Below are positions 24,402-32,918 of a DNA stretch of 40,063 nucleotides, one piece after another. The notes beneath the pieces were generated by a model, which was not told the origin of the DNA, searched no databases, and was given only the letters and a program-made list of their open reading frames with translations. Source of the stretch: Flavobacteriaceae bacterium (lineage in GTDB: Bacteria > Bacteroidota > Bacteroidia > Flavobacteriales > Flavobacteriaceae). The stretch lies in assembly GCA_016780065.1 (NCBI GenBank), contig JADHML010000009.1, positions 1-40,063 on the forward strand, written 5' to 3'. A program made the translations under genes and the position numbers. Position 1 is the first letter of the stretch; each line of letters starts with the position of its first letter.

Positions 24402-26092
24402 TTTTTACGTTTGTTGCGATACAAGCTATATCCTTGCCATATCACTAAAAACACGACAAAGTGCCATCGATAGGAAACAGGGTCTCCTGAACCACCAACT
24501 GTTGTGAACACTCGATCCCACCGTACTTTCATGTTGCGAATCCCATCGTTTATACCATCAATACTCATCCATATAAAAATAGGTTTCCCCACAATATGAT
24601 CGTCTGGAACAAAACCCCAAAAACGACTGTCTTCAGAACGATGTCGGTTATCTCCCATCATCCAGAAATAGTCTTTTTCGAAAGTGTAAGAAGTTGCCTC
24701 TTGACCACCAATTATAAATTGACCGTTGTTGATGATCAAGCTTTTATTCTCGTAATCACGAATGATTTTTTTATACAAAGCAATGTTAGAGTTGTTAAGC
24801 TTAACAGTAGCTCCTGTTTTAGGCAACACAATAGGCCCAAAATTATCTTCATTCCAGTTGTAACGGACATCATTAGGGAAGAAATTGGTGTTGTAAGTTT
24901 TTCGGTTATTGATTTGACGTACAAGACTGTCAAAACCGACCGTCTTTTGTAAAGCATTTGCTTCTGCAAGGGTCAGGTACAAACTTTTTTTAGTTTCCAT
25001 CAACTCACTCGCACTAATCCCATATTGTAAAATGACATCTGTCGGTAAGCCTTTGCCGCCTGTGATGACCGTGAAGTTTTCAGGTTGGTTGCTGCTGACG
25101 TTTAGAATAAACGGACGAATGGCATTGAATCGCTCTTGATTGATGTTGTTGATACGAAATGTTCGCATGATATCGCTGATGCCATCACGAATGAGGGCAC
25201 GAGATGAAATCCCTGTTTTTTTGTACGCTGTATAGCCATACAAGGGTTTCGCTCGATCGGGTAATTGAGTTTTGCTGCCGTTGATATGAATGATGCCATC
25301 AATGATTTCGAGAGTGTCACCAGGAAGCCCTACACATCTTTTAACGTAGTTAGATTTTTTGTCGATTGGTTTTTCAACACCTGCCTCTTTGACAAAAAAT
25401 TGGCGAACTGTATCGGCAGGCCAGCTAAAAACAACAATCTCGTTGCGTTTGATTTCTTGTAATTTTGGGAATCGAAGATAGGGGAGTTGTGGTTTTTTAA
25501 GATACGATCGCACACCTGTTCCGATGATGGTATCATGAACCATAGGAAAAGAAACCACGGTTTGCGGCACTCGAGCTCCATAGTGATACTTACTAACAAA
25601 AAGAAAATCTCCTGTGAGGAGTGTTTTTTCTAAGGACCCAGTTGGAATGATGTAGGGTTGAATAAAATATGTGTGCACAATTGTTGCAATGACGACTGCA
25701 AAAAGAACAGAACCTACCCACTCTCCAAAGGCTGTTCGAGGTTTAAGACTTCTGTTTTCTTTATAAGTTGGCTGGGTAGCGTAATTGATATAATATATGT
25801 ACAACCCGAGAGTCCCAATCCCTAACAATGTGTCGATAGAGCTGTTTCTCCCAAAACTTCGAAGTGTTTCGACCCATATTACAGGAAACATAATCAGGTT
25901 GATAATAGGTAAGAATAGTAAGACCACCCACCAAGCAGGTCTGTTGATAATCTTCATCAAGATGATTGCATTGTAGATAGGTATGGCGGCTTTCCAGGCT
26001 GCGTGTCCAGATCTTTTGTAGAGTTTCCATGTTCCAAAAAAGTGAACCGCCTGTACGGCAAGAAAAAAATAAAACCACTCAGTGAAGGTCAT
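24398..26092 (-). CDS. lepB: Signal peptidase I, long Bacteroidota form
   Basis: Membrane serine/lysine protease that releases secreted proteins. The N-terminal 105 residues hold three or four hydrophobic segments; another precedes the catalytic region. Catalytic Ser153 is in IPTGSLEKTLLTGD and the general-base Lys251 in SNYVKRCVGLPGD; the last box is MMGDNRHRSEDSRFWG, with a final hydrophobic helix near the C-terminus. At 564 residues it is far longer than the 324 of E. coli, owing to the N-terminal domain and an insertion of about 190 residues between the Lys box and the last box. It lies 52 bases after dapB in a par-dapB-lepB run. Confidence 0.95.
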   Translation of the reverse strand: MTFTEWFYFFLAVQAVHFFGTWKLYKRSGHAAWKAAIPIYNAIILMKIINRPAWWVVLLFLPIINLIMFPVIWVETLRSFGRNSSIDTLLGIGTLGLYIYYINYATQPTYKENRSLKPRTAFGEWVGSVLFAVVIATIVHTYFIQPYIIPTGSLEKTLLTGDFLFVSKYHYGARVPQTVVSFPMVHDTIIGTGVRSYLKKPQLPYLRFPKLQEIKRNEIVVFSWPADTVRQFFVKEAGVEKPIDKKSNYVKRCVGLPGDTLEIIDGIIHINGSKTQLPDRAKPLYGYTAYKKTGISSRALIRDGISDIMRTFRINNINQERFNAIRPFILNVSSNQPENFTVITGGKGLPTDVILQYGISASELMETKKSLYLTLAEANALQKTVGFDSLVRQINNRKTYNTNFFPNDVRYNWNEDNFGPIVLPKTGATVKLNNSNIALYKKIIRDYENKSLIINNGQFIIGGQEATSYTFEKDYFWMMGDNRHRSEDSRFWGFVPDDHIVGKPIFIWMSIDGINDGIRNMKVRWDRVFTTVGGSGDPVSYRWHFVVFLVIWQGYSLYRNKRKK

Positions 26093-26144
26093 AACATATA
26101 GGCTTTAGTCAACGAAAATAATAAAAAAATTATGCTAGATATGT

Positions 26145-26843
26145 TTATAAGCCCAACACATCACGCATACCAAACACTCCTTTTTTTCCCAGAATCCATT
26201 CAGCGGCAACGACGGCACCCAAAGCAAATCCAGTTCGACTATGGGCAGTATGGGTAATGTCTATAGAATCAACCTCTGAATGATAACTCACCGTATGAGT
26301 GCCTGGAACATCATTTTCACGAAGCGCCTTGATAGGAAACCCTTCTTTTGCCTCTCCATATAGATGCCATTGCTTATGTTCGCTATTGTCAATCACTCCC
26401 TCAGCCAATGTGATGGCAGTACCACTTGGAGCATCCAGTTTTTGCGTATGATGAATCTCTTCAATTTCTACTTTGTATTCAGGAAAAGACCGCATGTAGC
26501 TTGCTAATTTTTTATTGAGTTCAAAAAATAAATTGACACCCAAACTAAAGTTGGATGCGTAAAGAAACGCACCTTCGAGTTTGTTGCATAGTGCATCAAC
26601 TTCTTTTTTGTGATCGAGCCATCCCGTGGTGCCGCATACGACAGGAATGCCGACATTAAGGGCATTGGTGATGTTGGCTAAGGCTGCATTGGGAATGCTA
26701 AAATTAATGGCGACATCCGCGTTATTTAAGGAGTCTAACGGGTTGTTTTTATCTATTTTGGCAACGATCTCATGCCCTCTTTTTTCGGCTATTTTTTCTA
26801 TGGCTTTACCCATACGACCATACCCTAAAAGTGCTATTTTCAT
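26145..26843 (-). CDS. dapB: 4-hydroxy-tetrahydrodipicolinate reductase
   Basis: NAD(P)H-dependent enzyme of lysine and diaminopimelate synthesis, hence needed for peptidoglycan. N-terminal Rossmann motif LLGYGRMGKAI, the GTTGW loop, and the signature EEIHHTQKLDAPSGTA with the catalytic His-His and Lys. At 232 residues it is shorter than E. coli DapB (273), as usual in this phylum. It begins 9 bases after the DUF5683 gene. An operon linking chromosome partitioning, wall precursor synthesis and secretion seems likely. Confidence 0.95.
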   Translation of the reverse strand: MKIALLGYGRMGKAIEKIAEKRGHEIVAKIDKNNPLDSLNNADVAINFSIPNAALANITNALNVGIPVVCGTTGWLDHKKEVDALCNKLEGAFLYASNFSLGVNLFFELNKKLASYMRSFPEYKVEIEEIHHTQKLDAPSGTAITLAEGVIDNSEHKQWHLYGEAKEGFPIKALRENDVPGTHTVSYHSEVDSIDITHTAHSRTGFALGAVVAAEWILGKKGVFGMRDVLGL

Positions 26844-26852
26844 TTTGTTTTT

Positions 26853-27392
26853 TTAAAAATCTAAACTGAGGGCCACGCCCCATTGCATTTCATTGGTCAA
26901 CGTATTGTGTTCGAATCTTGGCTTGACGCTTAAATTGTCGTTAACATTGTATTGTTTAAGGTGGGCGTCAATGTTTGCGTCTAAAATATTGAGCAAATAA
27001 ACGCCAACTATAAACAACATCGATCTGTCTCTATTTTGTTTGTAAAAATTTTGCCCATCGATGAGTCTGTTATCATCAGAAATAACTCCTTGAAATTCAT
27101 CATCTGTATAGCCAGCCATGCGTCTCTTGTAAGCATTGCGGTATCTCTTGTAATTTTTTTGATTAAAATCATAAAAATATATAGACGCACCCAGCCCACC
27201 ATAAACCAACGGAACTTTCCAGTATCTTTTGTTGTAAATCTGACCCAAACCTGGCAATACTGCAGAGTAAAATGCAGCTCGAGATGGCCTAAGGGGGTCT
27301 ATCTCATAAGCGGATAGATTTTCAGTGTTATTTTGGGCATACACACCAATAACACAAAAAAGAACTAGTAAACACAGAAAATTAGTCTTCAC
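26853..27392 (-). CDS. DUF5683-type exported / membrane protein
   Basis: 179 residues with an N-terminal signal peptide (FLCLLVLFCVIGVYAQ) and the conserved block SRAAFYSAVLPGLGQIYNKRYWKVPLVYGGLGAS, which identifies the DUF5683 family as I recall it. One or two membrane segments follow (GGLGASIYFY and MLFIVGVYLLNILDA). The C-terminus, with alternating WGVALSLDF, suggests beta structure. Function unknown. It overlaps parB by 11 bases and is followed by dapB, a conserved arrangement that hints at an envelope role. Confidence 0.82.
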   Translation of the reverse strand: MKTNFLCLLVLFCVIGVYAQNNTENLSAYEIDPLRPSRAAFYSAVLPGLGQIYNKRYWKVPLVYGGLGASIYFYDFNQKNYKRYRNAYKRRMAGYTDDEFQGVISDDNRLIDGQNFYKQNRDRSMLFIVGVYLLNILDANIDAHLKQYNVNDNLSVKPRFEHNTLTNEMQWGVALSLDF

Positions 27393-28266
27393 CTTTTATT
27401 TTTTTGGTGATATTTTTGAGCTCTTTTCTTGATGAAAAAGGGATGATCAAGCGTCCTCCACCTTGTGAGTTGAGCTGGATCTGAACCTTTTTACCATACA
27501 CTTCTTTATAGTAATCCAAATCTTTTTTTGAAATCGATTCGGGTTTTGATTTTGGGGTTGCTTCTTCTGTTTTTTCTTTTTTAATCAAATTTTCCGTTGC
27601 ACGTACAGAAAGACCATTAGAAAGAATTTTTTCATAAACCTCAAGTTGCTCCGAACGATCTTCAATAGAGACCAAGGCACGACCATGCCCCATACTGATA
27701 AATCCGTCACGCATTCCTGTTTGAATAATGGGGTCTAGGCGCAGTAACCTCAAATAATTGGTTATGGTTGATCGTTTCTTTCCTACGCGCGTGCTCAATT
27801 CATCTTGAGTTAAAGAAATTTCTTCTATAAGTCGTTGGTAGGAGAGGGCAATTTCAATAGGATCGAGATCTTCTCGTTGAATGTTTTCTACCAAAGCCAT
27901 TTCTAGTGACTCTTGGTCATTAGCAATTCGAACAAAAGCAGGAATGCTGGGCAGTCCCAAGCTTTGCGAAGCACGCAATCGGCGCTCACCAGAAACCAAT
28001 TGATATTTTTGAAAGGCAATTTTACGCACTGTGATGGGTTGAATTACGCCTAGGTTTTCAATAGAGCTTGCCAACTCATTCAATGCGTCTTGGTTAAAAT
28101 GTGTTCGAGGTTGGTAGGGGTTTACATCGATTTGAGCCAAGTCGAGCTCAATTACGTTTCCAATCACTTGGTCATCCGAAAGGTTCTCTTCGGATTCATT
28201 TTGGGGATCGTTTAAAAGTGCCGATAGCCCTCGACCTAAAACCTGTCGTTTGTTTGCTTTAGCCAT
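27382..28266 (-). CDS. parB: Chromosome partitioning protein ParB
   Basis: CTPase and DNA-binding protein that loads on parS. The ParB/Srx N-domain shows NPYQPRTHF and GERRLRAS (CTP-binding), followed by the helix-turn-helix region TQDELSTRVGKKRSTITNYLRLL and a C-terminal dimerisation domain. 294 residues. ATG overlaps the parA stop by one base (TAATG). I found no convincing parS palindrome by eye in this window. Confidence 0.96.
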   Translation of the reverse strand: MAKANKRQVLGRGLSALLNDPQNESEENLSDDQVIGNVIELDLAQIDVNPYQPRTHFNQDALNELASSIENLGVIQPITVRKIAFQKYQLVSGERRLRASQSLGLPSIPAFVRIANDQESLEMALVENIQREDLDPIEIALSYQRLIEEISLTQDELSTRVGKKRSTITNYLRLLRLDPIIQTGMRDGFISMGHGRALVSIEDRSEQLEVYEKILSNGLSVRATENLIKKEKTEEATPKSKPESISKKDLDYYKEVYGKKVQIQLNSQGGGRLIIPFSSRKELKNITKKIKGED

Positions 28267-29033
28267 TACACGCTATTTTTTGATATGACCTCATGGGCTA
28301 AATTTAAATAATTTTCAGCACCTCTGCTTGTGCTGTCATAATAGAGAATACTTTCTCCATGACTGGGGGCTTCACCTACCTTTACATTTCTTTGAATGAT
28401 GGTTTTAAAAACCATGTCATTAAAATGTTTTTTTACTTCATCTACCACTTGATTTGAAAGGCGTAAGCGAGAGTCGTACATAGTTAACAACATCCCTTCA
28501 ATATCTAGGTCTTTGTTATGAATTCGTTGTATGCTTTTGATGGTGTTGAGTAATTTCCCAAGACCTTCTAAAGCAAAATACTCACATTGAATGGGAATCA
28601 GCACCGAATCCGCAGCCGTAAGTGCGTTGAGCGTTAACAAACCGAGTGAGGGTGCGCAATCTATGATGATAAAATCGTACTGATTTCTTGCATCTTGTAG
28701 GGCTGCCTGAAGCATGTACTCTCTTTTGGGTTTATCCACGAGCTCAATCTCTATGGCAACCAAATCTATGTGAGCAGGCACTAAATCTACATTTGTAGTT
28801 TCTGTGTCTAAAATCATATCATTTAATTGAACGGTATGCTCTAGAAGTTGATAAGTACCTTTTTCAATCTGATGAACATCAACACCAAGGCCCGAAGTGG
28901 CATTGGCTTGGGGGTCTGCGTCTATGAGCAGCACCTTTTTTTCGAGTACGCCTAAACATGCTGAAAGGTTAACAGCGGTCGTGGTTTTACCCACTCCTCC
29001 TTTTTGATTTGCTACTGCAATAATTTTACCCAT
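28266..29033 (-). CDS. parA: Chromosome partitioning ATPase ParA
   Basis: Deviant Walker A ATPase: NQKGGVGKTTTAVNLSACLG at the N-terminus with the signature Lys, the VLLIDADPQ switch I motif and the DFIIIDCAPSLG Walker B region. At 255 residues it is the short chromosomal (Soj-like) form without a DNA-binding N-domain. It leads the run parA-parB-DUF5683-dapB-lepB-wbqC. No exact -7 box was found in the 71 bases before it. Confidence 0.96.
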   Translation of the reverse strand: MGKIIAVANQKGGVGKTTTAVNLSACLGVLEKKVLLIDADPQANATSGLGVDVHQIEKGTYQLLEHTVQLNDMILDTETTNVDLVPAHIDLVAIEIELVDKPKREYMLQAALQDARNQYDFIIIDCAPSLGLLTLNALTAADSVLIPIQCEYFALEGLGKLLNTIKSIQRIHNKDLDIEGMLLTMYDSRLRLSNQVVDEVKKHFNDMVFKTIIQRNVKVGEAPSHGESILYYDSTSRGAENYLNLAHEVISKNSV

Positions 29034-29104
29034 TGACTCTGACCATGATTGCAGTAAAAATAGGAATTCATGAGGGTAAACAAAGCGCTAACGTAGGGTT
29101 TTGT

Positions 29105-29980
29105 TTATTTTTTTTTCAACATGATTTTGCGCAACATGGTCCACATAGCTTTGGGGATTTTGTCGAGCATATTGAACTGCCCTGCGCCTTTCAGCCATTC
29201 GCCTCCGTCTAGGACTATGGTTTCTCCGTTTAGATAGGCACCAAAATCAGAAACCATGTAGGCAGCCAAGTTGGCCAACTCTTGATGTTCTCCCACACGA
29301 CCCAAAGGTACTTTTTTGGCTGGATCAAATTTTTTAACCAACGGCCCAGGCAACAACCGTTCCCATGCTCCTTTGGTCGGAAAGGGTCCTGGAGCAATGG
29401 CATTAAAACGCATTCCATACTTTGCCCATTCAACGGCCAAAGATCGTGTCATGGCTAAAACGCCTGCTTTTGAAACAGCAGATGGTACCACGTATCCCGA
29501 GCCAGTAAAAGCATAGGTGGTAATGATGTTGAGGACATTCACATTTTTTTGTTTGGTCTTAATCCAGTGTTTTCCAAACACTAAAGTGCAGTTTTTGGTT
29601 CCTTTTAACACAATATCGATAATTGTATCAAAAGCATTGGCAGAGAGATTTTCGGTTGGTGAAATAAAATTTCCTGCCGCATTATTCAATAACACATCGA
29701 TAGGGCCAAGCTTCTCCACCACCTTTTCATGCATTTCAACCACTTGATCATATTCGCGAACATCACAAGAGACCGCAAAACATTCTCCCCCAGTAAGTGA
29801 AGAAAGCTCATCAGCAGTCGCTTGTAATTTTTCGAGATTTCGAGAAGTAATGGCTACTTTGGCTCCCAGTTCTAAAAAATATTGGGTCATCGCTTTGCCC
29901 AATCCGCTACCACCCCCTGTAACGACGATTGTTTTCCCTGAAAGAGCATCGTCTCTAAGCATTTTATCTGAATATGTCAT
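29105..29980 (-). CDS. SDR oxidoreductase, 2,4-dienoyl-CoA reductase type
   Basis: Short-chain dehydrogenase of 291 residues with NADP-binding VTGGGSGLGKAM and NNAAGNF. In the active site the usual YxxxK tyrosine is replaced: the stretch GSGYVVPSAVSKAG has Ser at the Tyr position. Mammalian mitochondrial 2,4-dienoyl-CoA reductase has the same substitution and nearly the same block, including WAKYGMRFNAIAPGP and PTKGA. The enzyme therefore probably reduces unsaturated acyl-CoA in fatty-acid beta-oxidation. It starts 38 bases after the divIC-like gene and could be the last gene of that transcript. Confidence 0.88.
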   Translation of the reverse strand: MTYSDKMLRDDALSGKTIVVTGGGSGLGKAMTQYFLELGAKVAITSRNLEKLQATADELSSLTGGECFAVSCDVREYDQVVEMHEKVVEKLGPIDVLLNNAAGNFISPTENLSANAFDTIIDIVLKGTKNCTLVFGKHWIKTKQKNVNVLNIITTYAFTGSGYVVPSAVSKAGVLAMTRSLAVEWAKYGMRFNAIAPGPFPTKGAWERLLPGPLVKKFDPAKKVPLGRVGEHQELANLAAYMVSDFGAYLNGETIVLDGGEWLKGAGQFNMLDKIPKAMWTMLRKIMLKKK

Positions 29981-30018
29981 GCCTTAAAAATACAATTTTT
30001 TATGCATGCATAGCAAAA

Positions 30019-30345
30019 TCATTCTTCAGTTAAAGAATCTTCAAACTCTATAATGTAGATATCCTCATTGTTTTTTTTAAGGAAATATTGCTCTCGACCA
30101 TAGCGTTCCATTGCAGAAGTATCTTTCATTTTTAGAATAAAGGCCTTATCGGCTTTAATTTCTTGTATAAGAGTTTGTTTTTGTTTTTCTAATTCTTTGA
30201 CTTTTTGATTCAAACTCCAATAGATGCGCAGAGAATTGGTGTCAAAAAAGAGCATCCAAAAAATAAAAAAACCACTCACTAAGATATAGATGTTGGTCAA
30301 TCTTCTAAACCAAGGGTTTTTCCAAATGTTTTTGAGTGTTTTCAA
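30019..30345 (-). CDS. DivIC / FtsB-type septum formation initiator protein
   Basis: Small bitopic division protein of 108 residues: a cytoplasmic N-terminus, one membrane helix (about 15-33, IYILVSGFFIFWMLFFD), a coiled coil (about 40-75, with heptads in NQKVKELEKQKQTLIQEIKA), and the short conserved tail YGREQYFLKKNNEDIYIIEF. This is the FtsB/DivIC layout of the FtsQLB complex. It directly abuts the udk stop. The name rests on topology and the C-terminal block. Confidence 0.88.
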   Translation of the reverse strand: MKTLKNIWKNPWFRRLTNIYILVSGFFIFWMLFFDTNSLRIYWSLNQKVKELEKQKQTLIQEIKADKAFILKMKDTSAMERYGREQYFLKKNNEDIYIIEFEDSLTEE

Positions 30346-30951
30346 TTAGATATGATTCTTAATTTTTTTACAAAAGTCTTCAATTTTACTCAAATCATGT
30401 GCAGAATTGTCAAACACCAAATCTGCATGCTGCTTGTGGGGTTCAATAAATAAGTCATGCATGGGCTTGATGGTGCTCTTGAATCTGTTTTGAACCTCTA
30501 GTGGTGTGCGGCCACGTTCTTTGGTGTCACGTTTTATACGACGTTTAAGACGTATGTTTTCCTCACTACTCACAAAAATACTGTAGTCAAACAATGAGAA
30601 TAATTCTTCATTAGTAAAAATTAAAATTCCTTCAACCACCATATATTCTTTAGGAGAAATATTTTGTGTTTGCTCATTTCTTAGATGGGTTTCAAAGGAG
30701 TAGGAGGGCATTTCTATGGATTGCCCAGACTGGAGCAGCCTCAAATGTTTTTCGAAAAGTTGAAAATCAATGGCATCTGGGTGGTCAAAATTGAGTTTAC
30801 AACGTTCCTCAAAACTAAGTTTTGGGTGGTTTTTGTAATACGAATCTTGAGAAATTACCCCCATACGATCTTCTCCGATCTCTTTTTGTAAGGCATTTAC
30901 TAATGTGGTCTTTCCAGAGCCTGACCCTCCACAGATCCCTATAAGTGTCAT
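30346..30951 (-). CDS. udk: Uridine kinase
   Basis: Phosphorylates uridine and cytidine in pyrimidine salvage. P-loop GGSGSGKTT at 8-16, then SQDSYYK, FDHPDAIDF and VVEGILIF, all family landmarks; the lid region has RRIKRDTKERGR. 201 residues, full length. It overlaps cytochrome c by 4 bases (ATGA) and runs into the divIC-like gene without a gap. Confidence 0.95.
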   Translation of the reverse strand: MTLIGICGGSGSGKTTLVNALQKEIGEDRMGVISQDSYYKNHPKLSFEERCKLNFDHPDAIDFQLFEKHLRLLQSGQSIEMPSYSFETHLRNEQTQNISPKEYMVVEGILIFTNEELFSLFDYSIFVSSEENIRLKRRIKRDTKERGRTPLEVQNRFKSTIKPMHDLFIEPHKQHADLVFDNSAHDLSKIEDFCKKIKNHI

Positions 30952-31340
30952 TGTTTGGTTGTAAGTTTTTCTACCATTTGTTTGGTGATCAATTTATCGT
31001 ATTTATTTCCCCAAGTATTCAATATAAAGTTCGTCACATCGGCAACTTCTTGGTCATCTAAGCCCATAGGAGCCATCACGCTGTTGTATTTAACTCCGTT
31101 TACCACAATTGGACCGTTTAATCCGTATTTGATGCTGTTAACAGTAGCTTTGATGTCTTTTAAATAGTCAGAATTGGCTAGGGGAGGAAAAGCTTTTGGT
31201 ACGCCTTGACCATTGGCCATATGGCATAGCATACAAAAATCTTCATATACCAACTGTCCATTGGCATAGCTTTCACTCTGACGAATGTCTTGAGAAAAAA
31301 CAAATGCTGGAAATAGGAAGATTATTATCAGTCTGCTCAT
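30948..31340 (-). CDS. Secreted c-type cytochrome
   Basis: 130 residues with an N-terminal signal peptide (FLFPAFVFSQ), one heme-binding CMLCH at 36-40 and a likely axial Met at 89 or 92 (NSVMAPMGLDD), followed by the terminal helix EVADVTNFILNTW typical of class I cytochromes c. It probably accepts electrons from the upstream sugar dehydrogenase, whose stop codon overlaps this start; such dehydrogenase-cytochrome pairs are common. Confidence 0.92.
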   Translation of the reverse strand: MSRLIIIFLFPAFVFSQDIRQSESYANGQLVYEDFCMLCHMANGQGVPKAFPPLANSDYLKDIKATVNSIKYGLNGPIVVNGVKYNSVMAPMGLDDQEVADVTNFILNTWGNKYDKLITKQMVEKLTTKQ

Positions 31341-32455
31341 GTTTTTGGTACAATTTTATAGATTCCTTTATTCTCTACAGCCAAGTAAATATAACCATCG
31401 ACACCCATAATCACATCACGTACGCGACCAATATCTTCAGCAACTTTTTCTCTATATGTGACCTTGTCGTTTTCAACAACAAGACGTTCTAGATATTCAA
31501 ATTTTAGAGACCCTACTAGCAGGCTGCCTTCCCATTCTGGGTATACTTCACCGCTAACAAAAGCCATCCCTGAAGGAGCAATGGATGGAATCCAATAATA
31601 CAAGGGTTGTTCCATGCCGGGTAGGGCAGTATCTTTGGTTATGGTGGTCCCTGAGTAGTTTTTACCAAACGTTATTTTGGGCCAACCATAATTTGCACCT
31701 GCTCGAATGATGTTGATTTCATCTCCACCTAAAGGTCCGTGTTCATGTGTCCAAATGGCTCCCGTTTCGGGATGGCGTACCATGCCCTGCGGATTTCTAT
31801 GTCCATAAGAAAAGACGGCTTTCACACCACCATCAGTTTCAACAAAAGGGTTGTCACTTGGTATGGTTCCGTCATCATGCAAGCGGTACACCTTTCCGCC
31901 GTCTCTTGTAAGATCTTGTGGGTTGTCGTCTCGTCGTCCACGGTCTCCCACAGAAAAGTATAAATAACCTTCGTTGTCAAACACAATCCGTGAGCCAAAA
32001 TGTCTACCAACACGTGTGTTGGGTTTGGCTTTGTATAATAATTTGACATCTATGAGCTCGTCATCAGAGAGGATGGCCGAGAAGAGCGCCGTATTTCCGC
32101 CTTCTTGATCACTACCAAGGCTAGATGATTGTGTAAAGTATATGCGTTTATTGTTGGCAAAATCAGGATGCAAGGCAATGTCCATTAACCCACCTTGGCC
32201 ACGTAAATAGGTTTGAGGAACATTACTGATTTCGTATTTTATTCCTTCTTTGAAATGAATCATTGAACCTGATTTTTCAGTGATTAGCAGGCTGTAATCT
32301 GGTAGCATAGCCAATCCCCAAGGGATATCTAACTCAGGAACAATTAGTTCTAAGTTGTAATTTATGTCGGTAGGGGTTTGTATGCTCGTATCGTTTTGGG
32401 CACATGATCCGCACAATACCAATGCAAAAAACCAAGAAGATAATTTTGTTTTCAT
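31337..32455 (-). CDS. PQQ-dependent sugar dehydrogenase family lipoprotein
   Basis: Soluble beta-propeller aldose dehydrogenase (GSDH/Ylii type), 372 residues. It starts at ATG 32455 with a lipoprotein-like signal (FFALVLCGSCAQND), so it is probably anchored in the periplasm or outer membrane. Propeller features: PWGLAMLPD, ITEKSGSM, GGLMDIALHPDF, the active-site region GRHFGSRIVFDNEGYLYFSVGDRG, SYGHRNPQG and HEHGPLGGDEINI. An open frame runs upstream to 32623, but that part is read through a tRNA gene and is not protein. Substrate unknown; electrons probably pass to the adjacent cytochrome c. Confidence 0.92.
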   Translation of the reverse strand: MKTKLSSWFFALVLCGSCAQNDTSIQTPTDINYNLELIVPELDIPWGLAMLPDYSLLITEKSGSMIHFKEGIKYEISNVPQTYLRGQGGLMDIALHPDFANNKRIYFTQSSSLGSDQEGGNTALFSAILSDDELIDVKLLYKAKPNTRVGRHFGSRIVFDNEGYLYFSVGDRGRRDDNPQDLTRDGGKVYRLHDDGTIPSDNPFVETDGGVKAVFSYGHRNPQGMVRHPETGAIWTHEHGPLGGDEINIIRAGANYGWPKITFGKNYSGTTITKDTALPGMEQPLYYWIPSIAPSGMAFVSGEVYPEWEGSLLVGSLKFEYLERLVVENDKVTYREKVAEDIGRVRDVIMGVDGYIYLAVENKGIYKIVPKT

Positions 32456-32492
32456 GAGGTAAATTTTCTGCAAATTAGGCAAAAAGCAATGG

Positions 32493-32513
32493 AAAAAAAA
32501 GCCAAGATATGGC
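32493..32513 (-). terminator. Terminator after the tRNA-Pro pair
   Basis: On the minus strand GCCA-TATCT-TGGC (32513-32501) is followed by eight T (32500-32493). The stem is only 4 bp, extendable to a larger imperfect one using the preceding GC-rich stretch. It lies about 70 bases after the last tRNA and before the sugar dehydrogenase start. Confidence 0.5.
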
Positions 32514-32581
32514 GTCATCGGCTCCGCTTCGAATGAAAGCCAAGCGTCACCGTATGAATAGCCAAGTTGAGGAAAGTGTTG

Positions 32582-32655
32582 TCGGGATGACAGGATTTGA
32601 ACCTGCGACCCCACGCACCCCATGCGTGTGCGCTACCAGGCTGCGCCACATCCCG
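32582..32655 (-). tRNA. tRNA-Pro (anticodon GGG)
   Basis: Read on the minus strand: acceptor stem CGGGATG/CATCCCG with discriminator A, D-arm GCGCAGCCTGGTAGCGC, anticodon stem CACGC/GCGTG around loop ATGGGGT (anticodon GGG, reads CCC and CCU), and T-arm GCAGGTTCAAATCCTGT. 74 nt without an encoded CCA. Second in a tandem pair of proline tRNAs, 17 bases after the first. Confidence 0.95.
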
Positions 32656-32672
32656 TTAAGGAAAATTTTTTG

Positions 32673-32747
32673 TCGGGGTGGCAGGATTCGAACCTGCGAC
32701 CTCCTGCTCCCAAAGCAGGCGCGATAACCGGGCTACGCTACACCCCG
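32673..32747 (-). tRNA. tRNA-Pro (anticodon TGG)
   Basis: Minus strand: acceptor CGGGGTG/CACCCCG, discriminator A, anticodon stem CCTGC/GCAGG around loop TTTGGGA (anticodon TGG), T-arm GCAGGTTCGAATCCTGC. 75 nt; the D-loop is one base longer than in the neighbour. First of the pair in transcription order. Confidence 0.96.
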
Positions 32748-32822
32748 AGACGGAATTGAAACCGTTGTCAAAATTTCAAAGTCAACAAACTGTAAGTTTA
32801 TTTTCATACCGAAAACGGTTTG

Positions 32823-32853
32823 CAAATATAGACCATTACAGATGAATTACAAA
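32823..32853 (-). promoter_or_regulatory. Promoter of the tRNA-Pro operon
   Basis: Minus strand TTTG (32853-32850), a 19-base spacer, then TATATTTG (32830-32823): both boxes and the spacing match the Bacteroidota housekeeping consensus exactly. The leader to the first tRNA would be about 70 bases. Confidence 0.8.
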
Positions 32854-32918
32854 TGCTTTTTTGACTTCCGTCACTATGGAGTGTTAGCTATATGTTTCCT
32901 AACAATTTAGGTTTTATT

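Noticed and set aside
32007-32022. CCAACAC-GT-GTGTTGG inverted repeat considered as a parS site.
   Set aside because: It lies inside the sugar dehydrogenase gene, lacks the TGTTTCAC/GTGAAACA core, and is far from parAB.
32456-32623. N-terminal extension of the sugar dehydrogenase with GSQVQILSSRQ.
   Set aside because: It is read through the tRNA-Pro gene and terminator; the lipoprotein signal starts at 32455.
32509-32727. Plus-strand open frame encoding a 72-residue peptide with GFEPATP and RIRTCDLLLPKQ.
   Set aside because: It is the antisense of the two tRNA-Pro genes; such peptides are a well-known annotation artefact.
32759-32821. AAACCGTT ... AACGGTTT inverted repeat in the tRNA-Pro leader.
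   Set aside because: Arms are 47 bases apart and the distal arm straddles the predicted transcription start, so an RNA stem is doubtful.
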